In this document: piece by piece, positions 25,014 to 33,065 of the stretch
Layout: each line of letters begins with the position of its first letter
Numbering within the stretch: position 1 is the stretch's first letter
Origin: Myxococcales bacterium
GTDB taxonomy: Bacteria; Myxococcota_A; Polyangia; Palsa-1104; JAEUJZ01
Direction: 5' to 3'
NCBI GenBank assembly: GCA_016794465.1
Contig: JAEUKA010000069.1
Coordinates: 1-36,650, forward strand
DNA: 36,650 nt
Program-made: the position numbers and the translations under genes
The notes under the pieces: generated by a model
The model's database searches: none
What the model saw: only the letters and a program-made list of their open reading frames with translations
Told to the model about the DNA's origin: nothing

Positions 25014-26414
25014 ATGGACCGCACGCAGAGCGACGACGACCCGCCAAGCCGCCGCGACAGTCAGCGCCAGAGCTTCCGGCGACTCCTCCAGAGCTCGTTC
25101 CTTCGCTTCATCCGCGCCGAGGCCGCTTCCGGCATCATCTTGATCATCACCACCGTCGTGGCGCTGGCGCTGGCCAACAGTCCACTGCGCGAGCGGTTTG
25201 CCAGCCTGTGGTCGATGGAGATCGAGCTGCGGGCCTATCGAGTGGCGCTGGCGCTGCCGCTGCGGGACTGGATCAACGACGGGCTGATGGCGGTCTTCTT
25301 CCTGATCGTGGGAATGGAGATCAAGCGGGAGCTGATTCAAGGAGAGCTGGCGTCTCTGAAGAAGGCGGCGTTGCCGGTGGTGGCGGCGATAGGCGGGATG
25401 CTGGTGCCGGCGCTGATCTTTCTGTCGTTTACGTACGGGACGCCGCAGAGCCGAGGCTTTGGGATTCCGACCGCGACCGACATTGCGTTTACCGTTGGAG
25501 TGATGGCGATCCTCGGGCGACGGGTGCCGCTGGGAGCCAAGGTGTTTGTGACGGCGCTGGCGATTGCCGATGACCTGGGCGCGGTGGTGGTGATTGCCAT
25601 CTTTTACTCGAGTCACGCGGCGCTGACCGGGCTGCTGCCGGTGGTGGGACTGACCTTGATTCTGGTCGGACTCAACTGGCTGGGGGTGCGGCGGCTGTCG
25701 GTCTATTTGATTGGCGGGGTGCTGCTGTGGCTGGCGATGCACTCGGCGGGGGTGCATGCGACGCTGGCGGGGATTGTGCTGGCTATGTGCATTCCGCTGA
25801 CGGGGCGGCACGGTGACCGCGACTTCATGGTGGCGGCAGAGCACGCAGTCAATGTCTACGAGGAAGGGCTGTTTGGCGACGCAGCGGTCGAGCGTGACCA
25901 GCTGGGAGAGCGGCGAGAGTCAGCACTGCGCGCCTTGGCGGAGGTGATTGCGGGCATGAAGTCTCCGCTGCATCGCTTGGAGCAGCACCTGCATCCGCTG
26001 GTGGCGTTCGGGATCTTGCCGCTGTTTGCGCTGGCCAACGCCGGAGTCGAGCTGCCGGCGCTGTCGAGTGGCAGCACGCTGTGGCAGCAGCCGGTCACGC
26101 TGGGCGTGTTCTTTGGTCTTTTGGTCGGCAAGCCGCTGGGAATCTTTGTCTTCGGGTTTCTGGCGATCAAGCTGGGACTGGGGGCGATGCCGTCGCGGAC
26201 GACCTATCGGGTGCTGCTCGGCTCGGCGATGCTGGCGGGAATTGGCTTTACGATGTCGATCTTCATCACTGGCCTGGCGTTTCGGGACCCGGCGCTGGTG
26301 ACGGCGGCGAAGCTGGGAGTGCTGTCAGGATCGCTCGGCTCGGCGGTGCTGGGGGTGGTGTGGCTGCGACTGTTTTCCCAGCAGCCCAGCGATGCGGTAC
26401 GTGCCCAGCAATGA
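25014..26414 (+). CDS. nhaA: Na+/H+ antiporter NhaA
   Basis: The 466-residue inner-membrane antiporter exchanges sodium or lithium for protons and serves salt and alkaline pH tolerance. Diagnostic residues are intact: Asp156 in PTATDIAFT and the pair Asp186-Asp187 in ALAIADDLGAVVVIAIFY, with the same 30-residue spacing as Asp133 and Asp163-164 in the E. coli protein. Other blocks are FFLIVGMEIKRELIQGEL and a late GIGFTMSIFITGLAF. It is longer than the E. coli enzyme (388 residues) because of a charged N-terminal extension of about 30 residues and a longer loop (about 265-300) between helices. The start at 25014 is accepted as the first ATG after the lipoprotein gene. Confidence 0.95.
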   Translation: MDRTQSDDDPPSRRDSQRQSFRRLLQSSFLRFIRAEAASGIILIITTVVALALANSPLRERFASLWSMEIELRAYRVALALPLRDWINDGLMAVFFLIVGMEIKRELIQGELASLKKAALPVVAAIGGMLVPALIFLSFTYGTPQSRGFGIPTATDIAFTVGVMAILGRRVPLGAKVFVTALAIADDLGAVVVIAIFYSSHAALTGLLPVVGLTLILVGLNWLGVRRLSVYLIGGVLLWLAMHSAGVHATLAGIVLAMCIPLTGRHGDRDFMVAAEHAVNVYEEGLFGDAAVERDQLGERRESALRALAEVIAGMKSPLHRLEQHLHPLVAFGILPLFALANAGVELPALSSGSTLWQQPVTLGVFFGLLVGKPLGIFVFGFLAIKLGLGAMPSRTTYRVLLGSAMLAGIGFTMSIFITGLAFRDPALVTAAKLGVLSGSLGSAVLGVVWLRLFSQQPSDAVRAQQ

Positions 26415-26459
26415 TCGCTTGCCGTAGCTTGGCTGCGCGGAATAACGTGACGACCGTCG

Positions 26460-28715
26460 ATGACTAGCGCAAAAAACGTAAACACCTCGCTGCGTCTGCG
26501 AAGTGAAGCCTGGAATGTGGTGTACCGCTTCCTTCGTCAGTGGCCGCTGATGTTGCTGGTCAGTGCCTTGGGAACGGCAGGGGGCGTGTATTACGGGCAG
26601 CGCTACCGGCCAACCTACCAGAGTACGGCGCAGGTTCGAGTTGGTGAGGAGCTGGACTCGCGGACGGTGCCGGGGCAGCGGGATGACGCGGGGGACATGG
26701 GCGATCTTCCGGATACGCTGGCGAATGCGTTTCGGGCGCGAATCCTCGTCGATGCGCGGCTGAAAGCGAGCCTGGCAGAGATGCTCAAGCGGCCCGAATT
26801 GGCGCACCTTCCCGAGCTGAAGACGGACAAGGGCCAAGAGGAGCTGATCGACAACATCAAGAAGACGCTGCTGATTGAGGCGGTGACGCGGCGGCTGTTT
26901 CAGATGACCTACAACGCGCGCGATCCCCAGCTGGCGCAGCTGGTGCTCAAGACGCTGTCCGAGGACGGCGTGAGCAGTGTGATTGCGCAGCGGATCGAGA
27001 CGGCGAAGCGGGCGCGGGAGTTTCTGGGGGAAGAGGCGGAGCGCTCGCGGCAGCGGATGCTGGATGCGGAAAACCAAGTGGTGCAGTTTGTGCGGCAACA
27101 TCCGAAGCTGCTGGTGTCGATCTCAGCGACGGATCGCAGCAAGCTGGGACTGCAAGCGGCGGACAAGCTGCTGGTGACGACTCGGGGGAGGCCGCTGCTC
27201 ACGCCGACCAAGCTGGCCGACAGCTACACCTCGCCAGAGCTGCGGCCCCTGCTGGAAAAGCGGGCGCAGTTCGAGGCGCAGATCTCGCAGATCGAGAACG
27301 CGCACAAGTACGACCCGTCGCAGCAGAAGCTTTTGGAGATCGAGCGACTGCAGCAGCAGCTCATGGAGATGAAGGCGCAGGGCTACACGGCAGAGTACCC
27401 GGAGTATCGGCGGACCTCGGGGGAAGTCGAGCGCTTGCAGCGCGAGATTCGTGACAGCCGGACCCGCAAAGATCCGAAGCTGGCTGAGGACATGATGGTG
27501 CTCGGTCAAGCGAAGGCGCAGCTGGCGGCGCTGGACCGGCAGATCCTGGCGATGCGGCGCAAGCTAACGGGCGGGGATGCCAAGCTGTCAGCCGACGAAG
27601 AAGCGCTGAATGCAGAGGCGATGTATGCCCGCCTGTTCCGCGACATGGAGAGCACGCGACAGGCCTACGACAAGCTGCGCGATCGCGAGATGGAGTCAGT
27701 GGTAAGTGAGCAGCTCATCAAGATGCCCGGCAATGCGGCGGCGCGGATCATTGATCCAGCGAACCTACCGACCAAGCCACGCGGGCTGTCGAAAAAGATG
27801 ATGGTGGCGCTGCTCGGTCTGCTCGGATTTTTGTCGGGTCTGGTGATTGGGGTGGGGCGATCTCTCGTCGACAAGCGGATCTTTTCCGCGATTGACTTGT
27901 GGTATGCGACGGGGCTGCCGGTGCTGGCGCGGGTGCCGCGCAGTGATCGCAGGAGCCGGCGCAACGTCCTGCCCGAGGTGCTGTCTTCGGGGGGCGACTC
28001 GGGGGACCGAATGACGCCGACGCTGCCGGGTCCTGTCGATTCCACGGGGAAGCCGGGATCGAGCAAGCTGGTCGAGCTGGGCTATCAGGTTCATCCAGTG
28101 CCGTCGTCGCTGCCATCGCCAGAGCTGGTGATCTTAAGCAGTCCAGAGGGCGCGCGGGCGGAGCAGTATCGGCTGCTGCGCTGTCGCCTGCAGGAGCGGG
28201 GCAATCCGCGTCTGCTGGTGGTGGTGAGCAGTCAGCCCGGGGAAGGCAAGTCGGTGGTGGCGGCAAATCTGGCGCTGGCGCTGTCGGAAGGGGGCGGTGC
28301 CAAAGTGGCGATTCTGGATGGGCAGCTGCTGGGCCCGAGGCTGCATGCGCTGCTGGTGCCGTCGATAGAGCCGAGCCAGTCGGATCTGCGGCAGCGCAAA
28401 GCGGAGGTCTGGCAAGTGACGCCGGATCTGTGTCTGATTCCGGCCAGCAGCTTGGGCGACAAGTCGAGCCGGGCAGCGGTCGAGAACTCGCCTGCGTTTG
28501 CGGGGCTGCTGCACGATCTGCTGAGCGCGTTTGACTACGTGATTGTGGATACGCCACCGCTGAGCATGGCTGCGGATGCGCGGCTCTTGCTTCGTCACGG
28601 CGGCAGTGGGCTGCTGGTGGTGCGAGCGGCGCGTACCGATCTAGAGATGCTGGGACTGGCGCTTGATCGCATCGGTCGGCACTCGGTGTGTGGCGTGATC
28701 CTGAACGCCTCCTGA
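26460..28715 (+). CDS. Wzc-like exopolysaccharide chain-length/BY-kinase protein
   Basis: The 751-residue inner-membrane protein has the layout of polysaccharide co-polymerases fused to a bacterial tyrosine kinase domain. The first membrane segment is about residues 22-43 (WPLMLLVSALGTAGGVYYG), followed by a Wzz-type periplasmic domain with long coiled coils (about 60-440), a proline-rich motif (PANLPTKPRG) and the second membrane segment (about 447-470). The cytoplasmic ATPase has Walker A SSQPGEGKSV with Lys597 and Walker B VIVDTPPL with Asp697. Walker A' is degenerate: ILDGQLLGPR has Asp620 but Gln622 in place of the second Asp. There is no C-terminal tyrosine cluster; the protein ends VCGVILNAS. 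No polysaccharide synthesis genes are nearby. Confidence 0.9.
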   Translation: MTSAKNVNTSLRLRSEAWNVVYRFLRQWPLMLLVSALGTAGGVYYGQRYRPTYQSTAQVRVGEELDSRTVPGQRDDAGDMGDLPDTLANAFRARILVDARLKASLAEMLKRPELAHLPELKTDKGQEELIDNIKKTLLIEAVTRRLFQMTYNARDPQLAQLVLKTLSEDGVSSVIAQRIETAKRAREFLGEEAERSRQRMLDAENQVVQFVRQHPKLLVSISATDRSKLGLQAADKLLVTTRGRPLLTPTKLADSYTSPELRPLLEKRAQFEAQISQIENAHKYDPSQQKLLEIERLQQQLMEMKAQGYTAEYPEYRRTSGEVERLQREIRDSRTRKDPKLAEDMMVLGQAKAQLAALDRQILAMRRKLTGGDAKLSADEEALNAEAMYARLFRDMESTRQAYDKLRDREMESVVSEQLIKMPGNAAARIIDPANLPTKPRGLSKKMMVALLGLLGFLSGLVIGVGRSLVDKRIFSAIDLWYATGLPVLARVPRSDRRSRRNVLPEVLSSGGDSGDRMTPTLPGPVDSTGKPGSSKLVELGYQVHPVPSSLPSPELVILSSPEGARAEQYRLLRCRLQERGNPRLLVVVSSQPGEGKSVVAANLALALSEGGGAKVAILDGQLLGPRLHALLVPSIEPSQSDLRQRKAEVWQVTPDLCLIPASSLGDKSSRAAVENSPAFAGLLHDLLSAFDYVIVDTPPLSMAADARLLLRHGGSGLLVVRAARTDLEMLGLALDRIGRHSVCGVILNAS

Positions 28716-28758
28716 AAACCAGCCAGAAACCAGCAGATCTACGTCACTTCTTACGCTC

Positions 28759-28827
28759 GAATAAGAGTCCTACAAGATGACTCTTATAGAGATCTTACAT
28801 AAGAGTCATTTCCAATGACTCTTATTC
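28759..28827. promoter_or_regulatory. Four ATAAGAGTC sites in alternating orientation
   Basis: ATAAGAGTC occurs at 28761-28769 and 28799-28807, and its complement GACTCTTAT at 28779-28787 and 28817-28825. Site starts are 18, 20 and 18 bases apart. The right pair forms a perfect 12-bp stem (28799-28810 with 28814-28825) around a 3-base loop; the left pair forms a 9-bp stem. The outermost sites also pair with each other (GAATAAGAGTC, 28759-28769, with 28817-28827) while the inner two pair together. The block is AT-rich in a G+C-rich setting. It may be a tandem operator, a structured leader for the small ORF at 28888, or a terminator region for the Wzc-like gene; there is no trailing T-tract. 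Confidence 0.7.
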
Positions 28828-28887
28828 AGCACAAACCCTTCAATTCATAGTCCCTTCATATCGTAGGCAGCAGCTCGAGGTTTCTCG

Positions 28888-29010
28888 ATGAAGCGCTCAC
28901 CTTATGCAGACGGTGGGGTGCCCACTGGGTATGCCAAAGATCCGATTGGCACAGGTCCGTGGCGTAACGCCAAAGGGGGCAAGATCGCGGGCAGGAAAAA
29001 GGCTGTGTAG
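28888..29010 (+). CDS. Candidate small basic protein (40 residues)
   Basis: ATG 28888 opens a 40-codon frame with GAGG about eight bases upstream. The peptide begins MKRSPYADGGVPTGYAKDPI and ends in a lysine-rich segment (KGGKIAGRKKAV), giving a strongly positive, Gly-rich product with no membrane segment or cysteine. No family was recognised. It lies directly after the alternating ATAAGAGTC array and before the STAS-like gene. The ribosome binding site and the large intergenic gap that it fills support translation, but length alone is not significant. A role as a peptide signal or RNA/DNA-binding peptide cannot be chosen from sequence. Confidence 0.4.
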   Translation: MKRSPYADGGVPTGYAKDPIGTGPWRNAKGGKIAGRKKAV

Positions 29011-29059
29011 ATCAACGCTTTCCCTGCTGAACGGGCATAATGGCTAGACACTGGGGCCA

Positions 29060-29500
29060 GTGGCGACGTACGCTAGGAAGATGCCCTTGCTGGAGACGTG
29101 GCAAGAGATCGGGCCTCACCGCGTGCGCACGGAAGAGAATGTGATCTTCCTTCAGATCGTGGGGCATCTGCGCATTGAGGAGACACAGGCGATCTGTCTT
29201 CTTAGTGAAGCTGTGCTTGCGGAGTACGGCAGCCTGTTCATGATCGCCAACTTGCATCAGTCCAAGAGCTTCTCTCCGGAAGGCCGCAAGTTCCTCGCTG
29301 AGTGGGGCACCAAGCACACCATCACGGCGATCGCCCAGTACGGCATCAGCGTGGTGACGCAGACCATCAGCGTCCTGGTGGCTGCGGCGATCCGGCTGCT
29401 CGGCGGTCGCGCGGTGGAGATCAAGAACGTCAAGGACGAGGCCGAGGCACGTGCCTGGATTGCCGAGCAGAAGAAGCGCAGGCTCGGATTGCCGAGCTGA
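29060..29500 (+). CDS. STAS/SEC14-like (SpoIIAA-like) small protein
   Basis: This 146-residue protein resembles the STAS/SEC14-domain proteins common in myxobacteria. Family-like elements are a strand VIFLQIVGHLRIEETQ, a loop-strand LFMIANLHQSKSFSPEGRKFLAEWGTKH, then TITAIAQYGISVVTQTISVLVAAAIRLLGG and the end helix NVKDEAEARAWIAEQ. Such proteins are cytoplasmic or membrane-associated with unproven lipid or nucleotide binding. The frame opens with GTG at 29060; ATG at 29081 is an alternative with AGGA just upstream but too close for an ideal site. The central ISVLVAAAIRLL stretch could associate with the membrane. The gene stands between the alternating-repeat array and the inverted-repeat element. 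Confidence 0.7.
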   Translation: MATYARKMPLLETWQEIGPHRVRTEENVIFLQIVGHLRIEETQAICLLSEAVLAEYGSLFMIANLHQSKSFSPEGRKFLAEWGTKHTITAIAQYGISVVTQTISVLVAAAIRLLGGRAVEIKNVKDEAEARAWIAEQKKRRLGLPS

Positions 29501-29505
29501 AGTAA

Positions 29506-29624
29506 GAGCGCCTAAACCTACTGCGGCCACGATCTGGCCTGTCATGCGTGCTCACAGCCACAAGGCTGCTGCGCTCGCCCGCCAGTCCATCTCGCGGTCC
29601 TCGCTACGGTTTTGCTAGGCGCTC
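29506..29624. repeat. 119-bp inverted-repeat element
   Basis: The element begins GAGCGCCTA (29506-29514) and ends with the exact complement TAGGCGCTC (29616-29624); AACC just inside the left arm can also pair with GGTT near the right arm. Between them lie two internal dyads, GGCCA-CGATC-TGGCC and CAGCC-ACAA-GGCTG. No transposase is encoded and no clear target-site duplication is seen. A folded transcript would be a long stem with two hairpins. It could be a MITE-like repeat, a structured RNA or a bidirectional terminator between the STAS-like gene and the convergent M23 gene. Confidence 0.55.
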
Positions 29625-29665
29625 TATAAGACCGCCCCAACACCAAGCGCGGAGTAGCTGCTCGA

Positions 29666-30217
29666 CTACCAAGTGGGCTTGCGGGAGTCCGTTCCGTAGC
29701 GATACGGACTGACGCGCATCTCAAAGTGGAGGTGTGGTCCGGTGACATTGCCGGTGGTTCCGACCAGACCAATCTGCCGACCGGCAGACAGAGTCTGTCC
29801 GGCACTTACGTCAAGTCGGCTCAGGTGTGCGTACAGATAGCGGCGTCCATTGGCTGCCTCAATGACTGCAGCACGTCCATACGCAGCACCCCAAGAAGTC
29901 GGATAGGCCGCTTCAATCACGCGCGCGCCGGTGATCGCAATGACCTTGGTTCCCGTCGGAGAAGCGTAGTCATCACCGGTGTGATAGCCCGCCGCCCATG
30001 ACCCAGGTTTTCCAAACGGAGTCGTGATCCGGTAGCCAGGAGCCGGAGAGCTGACAGCCTGCGCCAAGAGCTCTTCCTGACAGCCACCTTCTCCCTCGGA
30101 ATCGGCAAGGCAGGGGGTGGATTCAGCTTCAGGAAGCTCGGGTCCACCGCAGCCCAGCTGAAGTGCACCAAACAGAAGCGGGAGGCAGAACGTCATCCAG
30201 TGTGTGCGTGTCAACAT
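29666..30217 (-). CDS. M23 family peptidoglycan endopeptidase lipoprotein
   Basis: This LytM-type zinc endopeptidase would cleave peptidoglycan crosslinks at the envelope. From ATG 30217 it has 183 residues. The N-terminal signal ends LFGALQLGC, giving a probable lipidated Cys23, although the -3 residue is Gln rather than Leu. The catalytic domain (about 60-183) contains the metal ligands His79 and Asp83 in HTGDD and His164 in HLHFE, with catalytic His131 (YAHLS) and His162. The full motif set suggests an active enzyme rather than an EnvC-type activator. The frame is open to a TTG at 30250, but ATG 30217 begins the signal peptide more naturally. The domain ends shortly after HLHFE, with PYRYGTDSRKPTW closing the protein. 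Confidence 0.88.
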   Translation of the reverse strand: MLTRTHWMTFCLPLLFGALQLGCGGPELPEAESTPCLADSEGEGGCQEELLAQAVSSPAPGYRITTPFGKPGSWAAGYHTGDDYASPTGTKVIAITGARVIEAAYPTSWGAAYGRAAVIEAANGRRYLYAHLSRLDVSAGQTLSAGRQIGLVGTTGNVTGPHLHFEMRVSPYRYGTDSRKPTW

Positions 30218-30292
30218 GATGAAGCGATGACATCGCAGGAGTCGTGCCAACCGCAGTACATGTACCCGGCTTCAGGGAGCAGAGAGACGCTC

Positions 30293-30340
30293 GAAGGACT
30301 GTTTGAAGGACTGTTTGAAGGACTGTTTGAAGGACTGTTT
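30293..30340. repeat. Tandem repeat (GAAGGACTGTTT)x4
   Basis: Four exact 12-bp units lie head to tail in the gap between the M23 and lipoprotein genes, followed by a degenerate fifth (GATGGA). Because the unit is divisible by three, copy-number change would not alter frame. In the plus frame it reads EGLF four times within a short ORF (ATG 30260 to 30421) that has no good ribosome binding site. Exact identity implies recent slippage. Confidence 0.85.
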
Positions 30341-30466
30341 GATGGATCAAGCCATCACTTTGATCCCGCAGCTGCTGACTCTGGTGATCAGATCCTCGGC
30401 CAGATGGGTCGAGCATTCTGAATCGACAGGCCAGGAGGGTCGTGGGTCATGATCCGTGCGGGCGAG

Positions 30467-31357
30467 CTACTTGACGATCACCAGTCCTACCTCGGTGCCG
30501 GTGGCGACGGTGCCATCGCAAGAAAACTGTAGCGTCAGCCCGGAGTACACCGGATACGTGCCAGGCGTCATCGGTGCAGAGAAGGAAAAAGGCACGCTTG
30601 CCGACTGTCCGGGATAGGAGCCGTAGCCGGTCACGGTGTTGAGACAGCCGACTGCGCCCACGTCCTTCACAGAGACGACGAACTGGATGATACAGCCGGG
30701 ACAGTAGCCCGTCGCGGTGCTCTGCCACGCCTGAAAGCGGAGAGTCCCGGTGAGTGCGGTTCCGGGGGCCACGGTGACCACGGAGCCTCCGTTGAGATCA
30801 AAGACCGCATACTCTGGAATGGCGCCAAGATCCGGCGGCGAGGGGTTGGTATTTTGGGTCAAAAACTCGTGACCGGAATCGAGCGCATAGCCAGAGCCAT
30901 AGTCTGCAGACCATCTGATCCTGCTATTCGCAGGTACGGCACCCAAGGACAGCGGACTCTGGCCCGACATGGTGGTCGTCATACCCGGTTTTGGCTCTGA
31001 GCCATCCAGCGTGTAGTAGATAACTGCCGGGCCTTGTGCTTCAATAGAATATTTGGCATCACGTGGAAAATCAAGCTTTGTGGCACTTAATCCTGGGAAA
31101 ATATAGCTAGTCGGCGGCGTCAGCAGTGGAACACTCATATCTGCTGTGTTGACAGGAGTGCTCAGATCTGTGGTTGAGCTTGATTCATCTTCACAAGCTT
31201 CGGTTACGGGATTGCAAATTTGGCCATTTTCGCAGGCACTTGGATTGGCGACACAGTTGTCGTGATTGGGAGAGTAACTACCGCTCCATAGCTGCGAACA
31301 GCTGGAAAGAGAAAAGAGAGCAAACAGACAGCATGATATTGTATGAATGGCCTTCAT
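30467..31357 (-). CDS. Lipoprotein with chitobiase C-terminal-like region
   Basis: The 296-residue lipoprotein has the signal MKAIHTISCCLFALFSLSSC with lipobox Cys20. Next is a small cysteine motif (NCVANPSACENGQICNPVTEACE, four cysteines after the lipid anchor) of the kind common in myxobacterial surface proteins, then a Ser/Thr/Pro linker. Residues about 80-170 contain AVIYYTLDGSEPKPG, resembling the chitobiase/beta-hexosaminidase C-terminal (CHB_HEX_C) immunoglobulin-like fold. The rest is beta-rich with CPGC and further cysteines. AAGGAG six bases before ATG 31357 supports the start. It is the last gene of the kinase-PEGA unit, 14 bases after the PEGA gene. The 5' part is AT-rich. Ligand is unknown. 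Confidence 0.75.
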   Translation of the reverse strand: MKAIHTISCCLFALFSLSSCSQLWSGSYSPNHDNCVANPSACENGQICNPVTEACEDESSSTTDLSTPVNTADMSVPLLTPPTSYIFPGLSATKLDFPRDAKYSIEAQGPAVIYYTLDGSEPKPGMTTTMSGQSPLSLGAVPANSRIRWSADYGSGYALDSGHEFLTQNTNPSPPDLGAIPEYAVFDLNGGSVVTVAPGTALTGTLRFQAWQSTATGYCPGCIIQFVVSVKDVGAVGCLNTVTGYGSYPGQSASVPFSFSAPMTPGTYPVYSGLTLQFSCDGTVATGTEVGLVIVK

Positions 31358-31371
31358 TCGTTACTCCTTGG

Positions 31372-33030
31372 TTAATAAGAGAATGTAATTCCAGTACCGG
31401 TGGTGGTCACTTGAGACTGCGGCGACAGCGGTTGTTGGCTCGCTCTGGGCGGCAGCGCAAGCAGCACACCACCGGTCAGCGAGAGTGCCGCCCCGACGCC
31501 GAGCAGTGCCCCGCCTTTTCCTAGCGTGTCAAAGCGCTCTCGACAGTGAAGGATGGGCGGCTCTGCGGGACTGACGCAGTCACCGTCGATCACCACCCCG
31601 GACACGCCGAGCCCTGCCAGCGCGAGCCCGATTCCGAGGGCCAGACCGCCGGTGACCAGCCGCCAGCGGGGTCGTCGCAGCTCGCTCGGCGGGGACTTTG
31701 TGGGAGGACGCAGCACCGGGGCAGGCTCGGGCTCCTCATCTTGCGCCAGCGCCAGCCGCGAGGTTGACTTCTTGCCCTCTTGCACAATCACCTGCAGGGT
31801 TTGAGTCTTATAACCTGACTTTTGCATTGTTAAATCATATTGGCCAGTAAATACAATATGTTCATAAGGAGTCTTCCCAAGAAGCTTGGCACCGCTATGA
31901 ATCTCTGCAGAAGCGGGATCTGAATGAACGATTAAGGTCCCGCGTGGCCGCCCTGGACCGTCTGAGAGGACTTTCCGCAAGGCAGTCCCGAGCTTGGCCA
32001 TTAGATCGTCCGGGGTACAGCGTGTGCAATCGACCTTGGCTGCCGCCGCGATGTCCGCAACCTCGGCATCCACAAGCTGCAGACTGACGGTGTAGAGGTC
32101 CTCGGGCATGCGTCGCTCCGTCTGTAGCCGCAGCACATAATCGGCACTGGTACGGACGGCCAGCGTCGCTTGACAGGCCAGCGTCGCCAAGCAGCCGGCT
32201 TGCTTGGGCTCGCGCCGCAGCGCCGCCTCTTTTTCATAGACGGCGAGACGGGCCTTTTGCAGCGCCTTGGAGGTCGTCTCCTGCAAGCGACGCCCAAGCT
32301 CAGCCGGGACGGACGCGCCCGCAAGCTCGGTCAGCACGATCACCGACGGAGGCTGGGTCACCACCACCGCACCCGACTCGCGACTGAAGCGCATCTCGGC
32401 ACCGCGACCGTCCAGCACCTCCACCGTCGCCTTCATCGTCTTGTCCTGCATCTCCAGCGCCACCGTGTATTTCCCAATCGGCAGCAGCAGCGGCAGCGCC
32501 AGCGGCAGTGCACCCACCACGCGACCACCGACTAAGATCAGCCCTTCGTCGTCGGCAACCACCTGGACCTCGCCATGCAGCGAGCGCGGCAAAGTGACCA
32601 TCCGCTCGGCGTCGGCACGGCCCGCAGAGCCCGGCGGAGTCAGCGGGTCCGCCAGATAGCGACGCATCAGGTCTTGGGCTTCGATGCTCTTGCCCTGAAG
32701 CTGCGCGAGCAGCCCCAGCTGATACAACAGCTCGGGAGTGGGCGCGGCACGATAGGCCGTCTCTAGCTGGCGAGTCAGCGTCGGGAAATCGGGTCCACCA
32801 GCCTCGCCGGTCGGCACCGGCTCCAGCTCCGCCAGGTTCGGCAACGCAGCCAGCGGCGAGGTCTTGGTCGCGGTGGTCGCCGTCGCTGAGCGTGCGCGCG
32901 AGCGATGCCGGCTGCGGTGCGTTCGTGCCAGCGCCGCCGAGGCTTCACACAGAATGCCCACAATCAGCAAGAGCGCTGTCAGTTCCTGCCAGATTTGCGA
33001 CCATCCTCGATGCCTGGCTGGATTCATCAT
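31372..33030 (-). CDS. PEGA-domain membrane protein
   Basis: This 552-residue protein has a signal or anchor (LTALLLIVGILCEASAALA, residues about 18-36), an Arg/Ser/Thr-rich linker, a TPR-like helical pair (about 85-130, ELLYQLGLLAQLQGKSIEAQDLMRRYL), an unrecognised middle region and a PEGA domain at about 363-427: GTLIVHSDPASAEIHSG, LLGKTPYEHIV, YDLTMQKSGYKTQTLQV. A Pro-rich segment and two hydrophobic helices follow (about 463-483 and 505-525). PEGA domains are small beta-sandwiches found in envelope proteins and at the ends of Ser/Thr kinases. GGATAGG precedes the start, where ATG 33030 and ATG 33027 are both usable. It lies 35 bases after the kinase gene. The PEGA coding region is noticeably AT-rich. 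Confidence 0.8.
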   Translation of the reverse strand: MMNPARHRGWSQIWQELTALLLIVGILCEASAALARTHRSRHRSRARSATATTATKTSPLAALPNLAELEPVPTGEAGGPDFPTLTRQLETAYRAAPTPELLYQLGLLAQLQGKSIEAQDLMRRYLADPLTPPGSAGRADAERMVTLPRSLHGEVQVVADDEGLILVGGRVVGALPLALPLLLPIGKYTVALEMQDKTMKATVEVLDGRGAEMRFSRESGAVVVTQPPSVIVLTELAGASVPAELGRRLQETTSKALQKARLAVYEKEAALRREPKQAGCLATLACQATLAVRTSADYVLRLQTERRMPEDLYTVSLQLVDAEVADIAAAAKVDCTRCTPDDLMAKLGTALRKVLSDGPGRPRGTLIVHSDPASAEIHSGAKLLGKTPYEHIVFTGQYDLTMQKSGYKTQTLQVIVQEGKKSTSRLALAQDEEPEPAPVLRPPTKSPPSELRRPRWRLVTGGLALGIGLALAGLGVSGVVIDGDCVSPAEPPILHCRERFDTLGKGGALLGVGAALSLTGGVLLALPPRASQQPLSPQSQVTTTGTGITFSY

Positions 33031-33065
33031 GGAAACGCCTATCCACTAGCTTGTGCCCGTAACGA

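Noticed and set aside
24678..25844. Minus-strand 388-codon frame over the lipoprotein and nhaA genes
   Set aside because: Composition is Arg/Gln/His-rich and low complexity, and nhaA with all key aspartates occupies the other strand.
30260..30421. Plus-strand ORF containing (EGLF)x4
   Set aside because: No suitable ribosome binding site; the peptide repeat follows simply from the 12-bp DNA repeat.
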